DNA of 64,000 bases from Lachnospiraceae bacterium. Its GTDB lineage: Bacteria > Bacillota > Clostridia > Lachnospirales > Lachnospiraceae. Positions 24,696 to 33,779 of this stretch are shown in pieces; the first letter of the stretch is position 1; each line of letters opens with the position of its first letter. The stretch is from the NCBI GenBank assembly GCA_910575555.1, contig CAJTFX010000027.1, positions 1 to 64,000 of the forward strand, read 5' to 3'. A model generated the notes under the pieces. That model saw nothing but the letters and a program-made list of their open reading frames with translations. It was not told the DNA's origin and did no database searches. A program made the position numbers and the translations under genes.

Positions 24696-26198
24696 ATGGG
24701 AAAAGCAGTAGAATTTGTCAAAATCAACAAGTATTTTCCTGGCGTACATGTCTTGAAAGATATTTCCTTCTCTGTGGAAGAAGGAGAAGTGCATGCGCTT
24801 TTGGGGGAAAACGGAGCAGGAAAATCGACAATATTAAATATACTTCACGGGGTATATTCTGAATATGAAGGAGATGTGATTCTCCATGGAAAAAAAGTTT
24901 CTTTTAAGAATCCGAATGACGCCATTTTAAACGGCAATATATCAAAAGTTCATCAGGAAACCATGGTAGTGGAGGAATTGACGGTAGGGCAGAACGTAAC
25001 ATTGGGATATCAGCCGAAAAAAGGCTTGTTTATAGATTTCAGCAAAATGCATAAAGATGTGGATGAGATTCTGGCGGAACTGAACTGCCGGTTCCGTTCC
25101 AGGGATATTGTAAGAACGCTGACCGCAGGGGAAAAGCAGATGCTTGCCATTGCAAAAGCCATTTATCACCATTCCAACATTATTTCCCTGGATGAGCCTA
25201 CCGCGTCTCTGACTTCCAAAGAGACAGAGGCATTGTTTGGGGTAATCCGGAAATTAAAAGCGGACGGAATCACCGTTTTGTATGTCAGCCATCATCTGGA
25301 AGAAATTTTTCAGATTTGCGACCGGGCCTCTATTATGCGGGACGGGGAATACATTCAGACATTGGAGATTAAGGAAACCACAGAGGATGAATTGATCCAT
25401 GCCATGGTGGGAAGAAGCGTTTCGGCAGTGGCCTCCAGACTGAAACCCTGCCGGGCAGAAGAAGAGGTTGTGTTGAAAGTGGAGCATCTTTCAGATAATG
25501 ACGGGAAGTATCAGGATGTGAATTTCGAACTTCGCAAAGGAGAAATTCTTGGATTTTACGGTCTGGTGGGCGCAGGAAGGACGGAAGTGATGCGGGTGCT
25601 TGCCGGTGCAGATCGGAAAATCAGCGGAACCATATATTTTAAAGGAAAAGAAATCCGGGGAAGCTGGAATTCCACCAGAGCATTGAAATATGGAATCGGT
25701 ATGCTGCCGGAGGATCGGAAAACCCAGGGATTTAATAAACTGGATACCAACTGTAATAATATAGCGATTTCCAGTCTGGAAAAATATATGTCCGGCATTT
25801 TCATCAGCGACGGGAAAAAATTGCAGAATGCCCGGCATTTTTTTGAAGAGCTTGACATTCATCCCAACAAGCCGGATTATCTGACGGTTAATATGTCCGG
25901 CGGGAATCAGCAGAAAGTGATTCTGGCAAAATGGATGTCCACGGATATCGACGTGATTATATTTGATGAGCCCACCAAAGGCGTGGACGTGGCCGCAAAG
26001 GCGGAAATTTACCGCCTGATGGAAGAGCTGGTGGAAGAGGGGAAAAGTCTGATTGTGGTATCCAGCGAACTTCCGGAGGCTATGGGGCTAAGCGACCGGC
26101 TGATTGTGATGAGCGAGGGCCGGATTACCAAAGAACTGACAGACCGGGCGGCGTTTGACTCGGATGTGATTTTAAATTATGCGATTGGAGGGAATTAA
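24696..26198 (+). CDS. Sugar ABC transporter ATPase with two ABC domains (RbsA-like)
   Basis: 500 residues from ATG 24696, with GGAGG ten bases before; the frame extends upstream into the lipoprotein gene. The first domain has Walker A GENGAGKST, signature LTAGEKQMLAIAKA and Walker B ISLDEPTASL. The second has a degenerate Walker A (GLVGAGRTEVMR, as usual in this class), signature MSGGNQQKVILAKW and Walker B IFDEPTKGVD. This is the carbohydrate-uptake CUT2 type. It overlaps nothing but abuts the permease by one base. Confidence 0.92.
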   Translation: MGKAVEFVKINKYFPGVHVLKDISFSVEEGEVHALLGENGAGKSTILNILHGVYSEYEGDVILHGKKVSFKNPNDAILNGNISKVHQETMVVEELTVGQNVTLGYQPKKGLFIDFSKMHKDVDEILAELNCRFRSRDIVRTLTAGEKQMLAIAKAIYHHSNIISLDEPTASLTSKETEALFGVIRKLKADGITVLYVSHHLEEIFQICDRASIMRDGEYIQTLEIKETTEDELIHAMVGRSVSAVASRLKPCRAEEEVVLKVEHLSDNDGKYQDVNFELRKGEILGFYGLVGAGRTEVMRVLAGADRKISGTIYFKGKEIRGSWNSTRALKYGIGMLPEDRKTQGFNKLDTNCNNIAISSLEKYMSGIFISDGKKLQNARHFFEELDIHPNKPDYLTVNMSGGNQQKVILAKWMSTDIDVIIFDEPTKGVDVAAKAEIYRLMEELVEEGKSLIVVSSELPEAMGLSDRLIVMSEGRITKELTDRAAFDSDVILNYAIGGN

Positions 26199-26199
26199 G

Positions 26200-27177
26200 A
26201 TGAAGGCGATTGGTACAAAATATAAACGGGAGATTCTTGTATTTCTTGCAACGGTTATTTTGGGCGTTGTGTTTACAGCGCTGAATCCCAATTTTCTCAT
26301 GTGGAGAACCATGCTGACAATTTTTCAGCAGATGGTATTGAACGGTTTACTGGCAGTGGGAATTATGTTTGCTATTTTAACAGGAGGCATTGACCTTTCC
26401 ATTGGATGTACATTTGCCATTGTGGGCATTGCTGTGGCCAACTGCTGTGTTAAAGGAATGAATCCGTTCCTGGCTATACTGGCAGGACTGCTGGTGGGGG
26501 TTGTCCTGGGGATGTTTAACGGATTTCTGGTTACGAATTTGAAGCTGCAGCCATTTATCGCCACTCTGGGCACCATGAGCTTGTACCGGGGCGTTGCCTA
26601 TGTGGTAACCGGCGGCGCGCCTGTGACCAATGTGCCGGACAGCTTTCGGAATATTTTCAACGGACAGCTTCCCGGCGGAATCCGCTATTATGTCATTGTG
26701 ATGATTGCGGTCTTTGTCATTGCCCATATCATTTTGTCCAAAACAAGAACCGGAGATTATCTGTATGCAGTGGGCGGAAATGAAGAAGCGGCCAAGCTTT
26801 CCGGTGTAAATGTTGCCAAAACCAAATACATTGCTTATATTGTAAGCGGAGCATGTACGGCAGTGGCGGGCCTGGTGATGCTGGCAAGCCTTGGTTCTGC
26901 AGAAGCGACGGCAGGCATCGGCTATGAGACGAATGCCATTGCAGCGGCGGCAATCGGCGGCACATCCATGGCAGGCGGCCGGGGTACGGCCCTTGGAACC
27001 TTTTTCGGAGCCCTTTTGCTTGCGGTGCTGAAGGTAGGCATGGTAGTCATCAATGTGGACTCTTTCTGGCAGTATGTGGTGACAGGTCTTATCATTATTG
27101 CCGCATCTTACTTTGAGTTTATGAAAGGAGACATTGCAGCCTTCACTGCCCGTCACAAAAAAGAAAGGAGCATGTGA
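26200..27177 (+). CDS. Sugar ABC transporter permease (RbsC-like)
   Basis: 325 residues, starting at ATG 26200 with GGAGGG upstream. About eight to ten hydrophobic segments. Family hallmarks are AILTGGIDLSIG, GTMSLYRGVAYVVTGG, TGDYLYAVGGNEEAAKLSGV and IAAAAIGGTSMAGGRGTALGTFFGALLL, characteristic of BPD_transp_2 CUT2 permeases. The single protein probably forms a homodimer with the RbsA-like ATPase. Its TGA stop overlaps the kinase start as TGATG. Confidence 0.92.
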   Translation: MKAIGTKYKREILVFLATVILGVVFTALNPNFLMWRTMLTIFQQMVLNGLLAVGIMFAILTGGIDLSIGCTFAIVGIAVANCCVKGMNPFLAILAGLLVGVVLGMFNGFLVTNLKLQPFIATLGTMSLYRGVAYVVTGGAPVTNVPDSFRNIFNGQLPGGIRYYVIVMIAVFVIAHIILSKTRTGDYLYAVGGNEEAAKLSGVNVAKTKYIAYIVSGACTAVAGLVMLASLGSAEATAGIGYETNAIAAAAIGGTSMAGGRGTALGTFFGALLLAVLKVGMVVINVDSFWQYVVTGLIIIAASYFEFMKGDIAAFTARHKKERSM

Positions 27178-28094
27178 TGCGAGAGAAAATAACAGTGATA
27201 GGAAGCCTGAATTATGACATTGTGTTAAAAATACCGAGACTGCCGGAATGCGGGGAAACGCTTCCTGCGGACAGCGCAGTATTCAGCCCGGGCGGCAAAG
27301 GAGCCAACCAGGCAGTCCAGGCAGCAAAGCTGGGGGTTCCTGTCCATATGGTTGGATGTGTGGGGGATGACGGCCACGGGCAGATTCTGCTGGAAGCGGC
27401 CCGCAGATACGGGGTGGATACAGAACATGTCCGCCGGTGCAAAGAACCTACCGGCATGGGAATTATAAATGCCATGGAGGATGGAAGCGTATTTGCCTGT
27501 ATTGTCCGGGGCGCTAACTTTGCAGTGAAAAAAGAAGATATTGATCAGGCAAAAGAGATTCTGAAAGATACTTTCCTTGCCGTTCTTCAGATGGAAATAC
27601 CTCAGGAAATCAATTGTTATGCCATTGAAAAAGCAAAGGAATGGGGCTGCAAAGTCCTTCTGAATGCGGCTCCGGCGGAAGAAATACCTCTGGACTATTT
27701 GAAGATGTGTGATATAATAGTGCTGAACGAGGTAGAAGCCGGGTTCTACCTGAAAATAGATGTAAAGAACGAGAAAGACGCAAGGAAGGGCGCAGCTTTG
27801 CTGGCAGAAACCTGCGGCTCAGATATTATTATAACTTTGGGGAAAACGGGGGCTGTTGTCTCAGAAGGCGGCAAAGTAACATTTATTCCCTCGCGCAAGG
27901 TGGAAGCCATAGAGGCTACCGGCGCAGGCGACAGTTTTATCGGAGGCGTTGGTTACGCTTTAAAGAGCGGTAAGAGCCTGACAGACGCCTGCAGGTTTGC
28001 CACCTGCTGCAGCGCAGTTACAGTTTGCCGGATGGGCGCACAGGATGCCATGCCGTTTCTTGAGGAAGTTATGGAGCTGGAAAAACAGCGGTGA
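27177..28094 (+). CDS. PfkB-family sugar kinase (ribokinase-like)
   Basis: 305 residues from ATG 27177 (AGGAG six bases upstream, TGATG overlap with the permease). PfkB signature 1 region is FSPGGKGANQAVQAAKLG; signature 2 is EATGAGDSFIGGVGYAL, with the catalytic aspartate in GAGD. Length and the N-terminal GSLNYDI fit ribokinase. It phosphorylates the imported sugar, and the isomerase at 22424 would then act before or after it. Exact sugar unknown. Confidence 0.88.
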   Translation: MREKITVIGSLNYDIVLKIPRLPECGETLPADSAVFSPGGKGANQAVQAAKLGVPVHMVGCVGDDGHGQILLEAARRYGVDTEHVRRCKEPTGMGIINAMEDGSVFACIVRGANFAVKKEDIDQAKEILKDTFLAVLQMEIPQEINCYAIEKAKEWGCKVLLNAAPAEEIPLDYLKMCDIIVLNEVEAGFYLKIDVKNEKDARKGAALLAETCGSDIIITLGKTGAVVSEGGKVTFIPSRKVEAIEATGAGDSFIGGVGYALKSGKSLTDACRFATCCSAVTVCRMGAQDAMPFLEEVMELEKQR

Positions 28095-28177
28095 ACATTT
28101 GTCTGAATGACGCGCAGGATTCCATGTCTTTTTGGCTATCGTTCCTTGCGGGAATAAAAAAGAAAGGGATGGAACTT

Positions 28178-28918
28178 ATGATACCTTATCAGAGAAGGAC
28201 GCAGATGCTGCAGCTTCTGGAAAAAAATGAGGTGGTTTCCCTGGATGATTTCTGCAAAAAGCTGCAGGGCGTTTCAGAATCCACCGTGCGCAGAGATTTG
28301 AAAACACTGGAAGCGGAAGGGCAGATTGTCCTTCTCCGGGGGGGCGGCGCCCGTCTGAAAAAAGGTTCCTATGAAGTTCCCGTAAATTCCAAGTCTATCA
28401 AGAATGTGAACGAGAAAGAAAACATTGCAAGGTATGCGGCGGGACTGGTGAAAGACGGAGAATCCGTCTATCTGGATTCCGGAAGCACCGTGCTGCGGAT
28501 GGTGAAATACCTGAAAAATAAAGACATTACAATTGTGACCACTAACGCTATGATTCTGCCGGAGCTGCAGGAGACGAAGCTGAAGTGTTTTCTGGCCGGC
28601 GGGGAAATCAATGTTTCCAGCGCCTCGATTCTGGGAACCAAGACAAACAGCGACCTGCAGCGGATGTATTTTGACAAGGCCTTTCTGGGGGCCAACGGTT
28701 TTTCCGACAAGGCGGGCATCAGCACGCCGGATCTTCGGGAAGCGGAAAAGAAACAGATTGTCTGCAGGAACTCCACCAAAGCCTATGTATTGCTGGACAG
28801 CAGCAAAAGCGGGAAAAATACGCTGAGTAAGGTGTTTGAACTGGGAGAGGTTACGATTATCTCGGATAAAGAGACAGATATGCTGCTGGCCAGCGGGAAT
28901 TATATTGTGGCAAAGTAA
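28178..28918 (+). CDS. DeoR-family transcription regulator of the sugar operon
   Basis: 246 residues. ATG 28178 (MIPYQRRTQML) is the normal DeoR N-terminus with GAAAGGG at about nine bases; the frame is open from 28091 and ATG 28169 is possible. HTH: VSLDDFCKKLQGVSESTVRRDLKTLEAEGQI with the LLRGGGARL wing. The DeoR sensor domain follows: YLDSGSTVLRMV, TTNAMILPEL, FLGANGFS and LDSSKSGK. It most likely represses the operon in the absence of a sugar phosphate. Confidence 0.88.
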   Translation: MIPYQRRTQMLQLLEKNEVVSLDDFCKKLQGVSESTVRRDLKTLEAEGQIVLLRGGGARLKKGSYEVPVNSKSIKNVNEKENIARYAAGLVKDGESVYLDSGSTVLRMVKYLKNKDITIVTTNAMILPELQETKLKCFLAGGEINVSSASILGTKTNSDLQRMYFDKAFLGANGFSDKAGISTPDLREAEKKQIVCRNSTKAYVLLDSSKSGKNTLSKVFELGEVTIISDKETDMLLASGNYIVAK

Positions 28919-29042
28919 ATGAAGCTGCTGATTTCTTTATCGATTTTTGGGTGGACAAAGTTATCAGTCACTTTGTGAAAGTGAAATAGATAAATTCAGG
29001 CTTGCCAAGCTGTAAAGCGAGTGTAAAATCAAAATACAAAAG

Positions 29043-29088
29043 CTGTAGCTCTAAAGGTTGAAAAACCATAGGAGCTGCAGTTTTTTGT
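29043..29088 (+). terminator. Terminator after the sugar operon
   Basis: CTGTAGCTC (29043-29051) and GAGCTGCAG (29072-29080) with inner GGTT/AACC pairing, followed by TTTTTTG. It separates the sugar operon from the next transcription unit. Confidence 0.75.
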
Positions 29089-29132
29089 TTCCCATCAGTT
29101 GATTTTATCTCCCAAAGTATCGATACAGTTGA

Positions 29133-29162
29133 TTGAAATTCTTTTCCCTCCCCTGTTATAAT
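29133..29162 (+). promoter_or_regulatory. Promoter of XRE regulator/ABC exporter operon
   Basis: TTGAAA (29133-29138), 18 bases, TATAAT (29157-29162), ahead of GACAGGAGG and ATG 29189. Confidence 0.6.
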
Positions 29163-29188
29163 AGAGAAAACCGACAGGAGGAACATTT

Positions 29189-30319
29189 ATGAATAAGCTG
29201 CATTTAGCGGAAAATATTGTCTGCTTCCGCCGTGAAAAGAAACTGACTCAGGAGGAACTGGCGGATTTTATGGGCGTGACCAAAGCCTCCGTTTCCAAAT
29301 GGGAAAAGGGACAGAACACGCCGGATCTTCTTCTGCTTCCCCAACTGGCTGCTTTTTTCGGTGTAACGGTGGATCGGCTGATTGGGTATGAGGCCCAGCT
29401 TTCGAAAGAACAGATTCGGCGCTGCTACGGGGAGCTGTGCGGAGATTTTGCCAGTTTGCCCTTTGAGGAAGCGTTAAAGAAAACAAGAGAGCTGGCCCAT
29501 CGGTATTATGCCTGCTATCCGCTTTTGCTGCAGCTTGGCATTTTGTATTTGAATCATCATATGCTTGCAGAAACAGAGCGGGAACGCAGGGAATTGGTGG
29601 AGGAGGCAATTGACTGGTGCGGCCGGATTCTGGAAAACTGCAGTGACGTGGGCATTTGCAGCGATGCCCTTGCACTGAAAGCGGCGCTGAATCTGCATCT
29701 TGGAAATCCTTTGGAAGTCATTGACGCCCTGGAGTCTGCCGCAGATCCCAGCCGGCTTGCGGTTCAGAACGGGGGTCTTTTGATTCAGGCGTATCAGATG
29801 GCGGGACAACAGGAAAAAGCCCAAAGCTACGCGCAGGCAAAATATTATCTGGACTTGCTGAGCCTGGTGGGGGACGCTGTTCTGAATCTGCCTTTCCATG
29901 AAAATAATCTGAAATGGTGTGAGGAAACCATCAAAAGAATTGGGGGAATCATAACATTATATCAGATGGATTCGCTGCATCCCAATGTGGCGGCGCAGTT
30001 CTATTTTCAGGCAGCCGTTGTGTATGCTTCCAATGAAAAAGAGGAAGAAATGCTGGAGGCCCTGTATCATTTCGAAAAATGCGTGGTTCAATTGCTGAAG
30101 GAAAAGCAGACAGAGCTTCACGGAGATGAATATTTTTATTTGCTGGATGAATGGATTTCCCGTCTGCCCTTAGGAAGCATGACGCCCCGGGATACAGGCT
30201 TTGTCCGGCAGAATATGAAGGAATGCCTGGCGCATCCTGCATTTGCGGGTTTTACGGAAAACAGGGAGTTTCAAAGATTGGTGTACAGACTGACAGAAGG
30301 AGGAGAAAGAAATGATTGA
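29189..30319 (+). CDS. XRE-family regulator with TPR-like domain
   Basis: 376 residues with AGGAGG upstream. N-terminal Cro/CI helix-turn-helix (ENIVCFRREKKLTQEELADFMGV, then KASVSKWEKGQNTPD; about 8-60), followed by about 300 residues of helical repeats. It heads an operon with a PLDc_N-type membrane peptide and an ABC exporter, a common Firmicute arrangement in which the regulator controls export or resistance to a peptide or lipid-active compound. The gene overlaps the next one by eight bases. It might sense an intracellular ligand through its repeats; no peptide gene is seen beside it. Confidence 0.8.
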   Translation: MNKLHLAENIVCFRREKKLTQEELADFMGVTKASVSKWEKGQNTPDLLLLPQLAAFFGVTVDRLIGYEAQLSKEQIRRCYGELCGDFASLPFEEALKKTRELAHRYYACYPLLLQLGILYLNHHMLAETERERRELVEEAIDWCGRILENCSDVGICSDALALKAALNLHLGNPLEVIDALESAADPSRLAVQNGGLLIQAYQMAGQQEKAQSYAQAKYYLDLLSLVGDAVLNLPFHENNLKWCEETIKRIGGIITLYQMDSLHPNVAAQFYFQAAVVYASNEKEEEMLEALYHFEKCVVQLLKEKQTELHGDEYFYLLDEWISRLPLGSMTPRDTGFVRQNMKECLAHPAFAGFTENREFQRLVYRLTEGGERND

Positions 30320-30515
30320 ATTAAAAGAAATGCTGCCGTTTTTGGTGCCGCTTTTGGTGCTTCAGTTTGCCCTTTTGGGCATTACCCTTTACCATATCCT
30401 GACCCATGACACATACAAACGGGGCAGCCGGGGGCTGTGGATTGCAGTTGTGTTGATCGGTATGGAGTTTATCGGGCCGGTGCTGTATTTTTTACTGGGG
30501 AAGGAGGACGGCTGA
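30312..30515 (+). CDS. Small membrane protein with PLDc_N domain
   Basis: 67 residues with AGGAGG upstream and two transmembrane segments (about 9-29 and 42-61), the second in IGMEFIGPVLYFLLGKED, the ending typical of the PLDc_N (cardiolipin-synthase N-terminal) family. Such short stand-alone forms often sit in ABC exporter operons and are thought to assist membrane function. One base separates its stop from the ATPase gene. Confidence 0.8.
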   Translation: MIELKEMLPFLVPLLVLQFALLGITLYHILTHDTYKRGSRGLWIAVVLIGMEFIGPVLYFLLGKEDG

Positions 30516-30516
30516 C

Positions 30517-31413
30517 ATGGAAATGCTGACGCTGTCCCATGTGGCAAAAAGTTTCGGAAGCAAACAGGTTCTCCGGGACGTGAGCTTTTCGGTTCCGGAG
30601 CATACCGTGTTTGGGTTTGTGGGGCAAAACGGCGCAGGAAAAACCACGGCAATGAAGCTGATTCTGGGCCTGCTTGATGCCGACGGCGGGGAAATTTCAG
30701 TGAATGGAAGGCCGGTTCGTTATGGCAATACGCCCACAAATCAGTATGTGGGATATTTGCCGGATGTACCGGAATTTTATGACTATATGACGCCGGAGGA
30801 ATACCTGTGTTTTTGCGGGGAAATTGCCGGTATGCCAAAAGGGGAAAGAAAATCCCGCAGCAGGGAATTATTGCGCCTGGTGGGACTGGAGCAGGATAAC
30901 CGCCGGATTAAGGGATTTTCCAGAGGGATGAAACAGCGGCTTGGCATTGCCCAGGCATTGTTTTGCCGTCCCAGGCTTCTGATCTGCGACGAGCCAACTT
31001 CCGCCCTTGATCCGGTGGGGCGCCGGGAACTGCTGGATATTCTGGTGAATGTGAAGGAGCAGACCACCGTGCTTTTTTCCACCCATATTCTGTCAGATGT
31101 GGAACATATCTGCGACGAAATTGCTTTTTTGCATGAGGGAAACATTGTGCTCCAGGGACCTTTGGAAAAGGTGCGCAGAAAGAGAAGGGATACCGGGGTG
31201 GAACTGGAGCTGGCCCGCACAGAGGAAGTGAAATTCCTGCTGTCGGAGTTTCCGTTTCTGGAACTGTCCGGCTCAAACAGGATTCTGCTGAAAGAGGCAA
31301 AGAAGCTGCCGGATGTTCTGCGTTTGATTGCGGACCGGAATCTGGCCATTTTGCGTCTGGAGCGGCAGGAGGCTGCATTGGAGGATTTATTTTTGGAGGT
31401 GGTGGGCAAATGA
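30517..31413 (+). CDS. ABC exporter ATP-binding protein
   Basis: 298 residues. Walker A GQNGAGKTT, Q-loop LPDVPEFY, signature FSRGMKQRLGIAQAL, Walker B LLICDEPTSALD and H-loop STHILSD. The C-terminal extension of about 80 residues is usual for CcmA/NatA/BcrA-type exporters. It pairs with the ABC-2-type permease that overlaps its stop. The likely role is resistance to, or export of, an amphiphilic compound under control of the XRE regulator. Confidence 0.9.
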   Translation: MEMLTLSHVAKSFGSKQVLRDVSFSVPEHTVFGFVGQNGAGKTTAMKLILGLLDADGGEISVNGRPVRYGNTPTNQYVGYLPDVPEFYDYMTPEEYLCFCGEIAGMPKGERKSRSRELLRLVGLEQDNRRIKGFSRGMKQRLGIAQALFCRPRLLICDEPTSALDPVGRRELLDILVNVKEQTTVLFSTHILSDVEHICDEIAFLHEGNIVLQGPLEKVRRKRRDTGVELELARTEEVKFLLSEFPFLELSGSNRILLKEAKKLPDVLRLIADRNLAILRLERQEAALEDLFLEVVGK

Positions 31414-32171
31414 GGGCGTTTTTGAAAAAAGAGTGGATGGAGTGGGTTCGCACCGGTCGGTTCTTTCTGGTGCTGCTGATTTTTGCCCTGTTTGGGATTA
31501 TGAATCCGGCCATTGCGAAACTGACTCCCTGGATGATGGAAGCCCTTTCCGACTCTCTGGCAAAGACAGGGATTGTCACCACAGAGGTGACGGTGGACGC
31601 CTTCACCTCCTGGACTCAGTTTTATAAAAATATTCCCATGGGTGCGATTGTTTTTGTGCTGCTTGGCAGCGGCATCTTCCCGCAGGAGTATCAGAAGGGA
31701 ACCCTGATTCCTGTGGTGACCAGGGGATTGTCCAGAAAGAAAATTGCGGCGGCGAAATCGCTGATGCTTCTTTTTATATGGACGCTTTCTTATCTGCTCT
31801 GCTTTGGCATTACTTATGGATATAATGCGTATTTTTGGGATAACGGCATTGCCAAATCTCTGTTTTTTGCCGGGTTTGCCTGCTGGCTGTTCGGTATATG
31901 GCTTGTCGCCCTTTTGGTGTTTTTCTCAGCTGTGTCTGCAAACAGCCCCCAGGCCCTTCTTGGAACCGGCGGAATCGTGGCTGCCTGTTATCTGCTTGGG
32001 ATGATTCCCAGGGTAAGCCGGTACCTTCCCACAAAACTGTTGGAGGGCATGCCGCTGTTACAGGGAATCAGCGAACCGGGAGATTATTCTGCCTGCCTTG
32101 CGGCGGCTTTGGGAATGAGCCTTGTATGCCTGGGACTTGCGGCAGTTTGTTTTGAACGCAGGCGGCTGTGA
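31410..32171 (+). CDS. ABC-2-type exporter permease
   Basis: 253 residues, overlapping the ATPase gene by four bases (ATGA). About six hydrophobic segments; the N-terminal cytoplasmic stretch MRAFLKKEWMEWVRTGRF is typical of ABC-2 permeases, and GSGIFPQEYQKGTLIPVVTRGLSRKK is the coupling loop of this family. Forms the membrane part of the exporter. Closes the XRE-regulated operon. Confidence 0.85.
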   Translation: MRAFLKKEWMEWVRTGRFFLVLLIFALFGIMNPAIAKLTPWMMEALSDSLAKTGIVTTEVTVDAFTSWTQFYKNIPMGAIVFVLLGSGIFPQEYQKGTLIPVVTRGLSRKKIAAAKSLMLLFIWTLSYLLCFGITYGYNAYFWDNGIAKSLFFAGFACWLFGIWLVALLVFFSAVSANSPQALLGTGGIVAACYLLGMIPRVSRYLPTKLLEGMPLLQGISEPGDYSACLAAALGMSLVCLGLAAVCFERRRL

Positions 32172-32237
32172 TGCAGAGGGATTTTGCAGGCCCGGAATGC
32201 ATGAGGAAGCTTCTGTTTTGCAGTTCCCGAAAGAATC

Positions 32238-32255
32238 GTGACATACTGGTGTCAC
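32238..32255. promoter_or_regulatory. Palindromic operator GTGACA-N6-TGTCAC
   Basis: Perfect 6+6 inverted repeat (32238-32243 and 32250-32255). A -10-like TAGAAT lies at 32267-32272, so the palindrome would overlap the -35 region of the DUF3795 gene promoter. The WYL-domain regulator two genes on is the obvious candidate binder. Confidence 0.6.
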
Positions 32256-32313
32256 TTTTGCTGTGATAGAATGATAGAACCAAACCATCTAAAGAAGAAA
32301 GGAAGAAAAAGCT

Positions 32314-32571
32314 ATGATTGAATCCAGATGCGGAATTTTATGCAGTGAATGTAACTATCGGGAACAAATGAATTGCGGAGGCTGTGTACATATCCAGAAA
32401 CCATTCTGGGGCGAGGAATGCCCCCTGAAAAAATGCTGTGAGGACAGGGGACTGGACCATTGCGGAGCCTGTGAGGATTTTCCCTGTGAAATGCTGAATA
32501 AATTTGCATACGATGAAGGGCAGGGAGATAACGGCAAGCGGATCGAACAGTGTAAAAAGTGGAAAGCATGA
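32314..32571 (+). CDS. Cysteine-rich DUF3795-type small protein
   Basis: 85 residues with AAGGAAG upstream. Eleven cysteines arranged as CGILCSECNYR, CGGCVHI, CPLKKCCE, CGACEDFPCEM and KQC-like QCKKWK; this is the DUF3795 pattern, a presumed metal-binding small protein of unknown function. It lies between a strong palindromic operator and a WYL regulator with which such genes are frequently paired in Clostridia. Metal sensing or metal-dependent partner function is inference. Confidence 0.8.
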   Translation: MIESRCGILCSECNYREQMNCGGCVHIQKPFWGEECPLKKCCEDRGLDHCGACEDFPCEMLNKFAYDEGQGDNGKRIEQCKKWKA

Positions 32572-32583
32572 CAGGAAATGCAG

Positions 32584-32612
32584 TTGCAAAATGGAGTCCT
32601 GCTGCGTATAAT
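32584..32612 (+). promoter_or_regulatory. Promoter of the WYL regulator
   Basis: TTGCAA (32584-32589), 17 bases, TATAAT (32607-32612), about 52 bases before the GTG start at 32664. Confidence 0.55.
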
Positions 32613-32663
32613 GAGTAACCGCCGGAGTAATAAGAACTATATGGCACAACAGGGAGGGATTCC

Positions 32664-33569
32664 GTGAAATTAGAACGGATGATTGGAATTTTGTCTATTT
32701 TACTGCAGCAGGAGAAAGTAACCGCTCCGTATCTTGCAGATAAGTTTGAGGTTTCCAGGCGCACCATACAAAGGGATATTGAAGCCCTCTGCATGGCGGG
32801 CATTCCTCTGGTGACGGAACCGGGGCGCAGAGGCGGCATTTCCATTATGGAAGGGTATAAAATAGACCGTACGCTGCTGACTGCCTCGGATATGCAGGCA
32901 ATTCTGGCCGGGCTTCGGAGTCTGGACAGCGTCAGCGGAACCAACCGCTATGCCCAGCTGATGGAAAAGCTGTCGGCAGGGGCCTCAAACCTGCTGGCAG
33001 GGGACAACCATATTTTAATTGACCTGTCCTCCTGGTACAAAGACTCACTGGCGCCAAAGATTGAGCTTCTTCATGAAGCGATTCGTTCAGGACAGAAGGT
33101 TTCGTTTACTTATTTTGCTCCAGGAGGAGAATCCAAACGGCTCATAGAACCCTATCATCTGGTGTTTCAATGGGCCAGTTGGTATTTGTGGGGCTGGTGT
33201 GAAAACAGAGAAGATTTCCGGCTTTTTAAACTGATGCGGATGACGGACATAAAGCTGTCCGGTTCTTTTATAAGGCGGCCGGCGCCTTTGCCGGACCTCT
33301 CCGCAGACCGGGTATTTCCGCCTGTGTACCAGGTAAAGGCAGTGATTCAGCCGGAATATAAATGGCGTCTGGTGGAAGAATACGGAACAGACAGCTTTAC
33401 CCTTCAGCCGGACGGCACATTGCTGTTTTCCTTTGGATTTACCGATAAAACCGGGCTTATCAGTTGGATTGCCTCCTTTGGCGGCGGTGCAGAATTACTG
33501 GAACCGGCGGAATTGCGTAAGGATGTATTGGCGTTTGCGGAAGGGATTTGCAGAACATATTCAGAGTGA
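32664..33569 (+). CDS. YafY-type HTH/WYL transcription regulator
   Basis: 301 residues from GTG 32664 with GGGAGG nine bases upstream. N-terminal HTH_11 (LERMIGILSILLQQEKVTA, then KFEVSRRTIQRDIEAL). The middle holds a WYL domain with the sheet KVSFTYFAPGGESKRLIEPY and ASWYLWGWCENREDFRLFKL. The C-terminal WCX extension follows. WYL domains bind nucleic-acid or small ligands and control stress or metabolic genes. It probably acts on the palindrome upstream of the DUF3795 gene. Its stop is directly followed by the first MITE-like element. Confidence 0.88.
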   Translation: MKLERMIGILSILLQQEKVTAPYLADKFEVSRRTIQRDIEALCMAGIPLVTEPGRRGGISIMEGYKIDRTLLTASDMQAILAGLRSLDSVSGTNRYAQLMEKLSAGASNLLAGDNHILIDLSSWYKDSLAPKIELLHEAIRSGQKVSFTYFAPGGESKRLIEPYHLVFQWASWYLWGWCENREDFRLFKLMRMTDIKLSGSFIRRPAPLPDLSADRVFPPVYQVKAVIQPEYKWRLVEEYGTDSFTLQPDGTLLFSFGFTDKTGLISWIASFGGGAELLEPAELRKDVLAFAEGICRTYSE

Positions 33570-33570
33570 T

Positions 33571-33779
33571 ATTTGGGTACGGAGGTCACTATCGGATTGC
33601 CCTTTGACACACAAACTGGGCAGCGTTCCGGCGAACTAACTGCAAACTGCGACTTAGGAAGTCAGGTAAGCCTTCCTTCCTAAGTCTCCGTAAGCAGTGG
33701 ATTTCGCCTGCACTAAATACGCCCATGGACCGTTTGCTTAGCCAAAGGGCAATCCGGTTGTTCCTGTGTATCGAAATAT
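33571..33779 (-). mobile_element. MITE-like element, copy 1
   Basis: About 210 bases with terminal inverted repeats whose inner part is CGGATTGCCCTTTG (33593-33606) against CAAAGGGCAATCCG (33743-33756). It is the inverted counterpart of 34007-34219: both share the interior segments with CTTAGGAAG/CTTCC, GGCGAACTAACTGC and AAATCCACTGC. No open reading frame for a transposase is present. The left outer repeat is more diverged and abuts the stop of the WYL regulator. Confidence 0.7.

Noticed and set aside
26377-27156. 259-codon minus-strand open frame
   Set aside because: Antisense shadow of the RbsC-like permease gene; composition is Cys/His/Arg-rich and domain-free.
30783-31606. Minus-strand frames of 208 and 232 codons
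   Set aside because: Both are shadows of the ABC exporter ATPase and permease genes, whose motifs are unmistakable.
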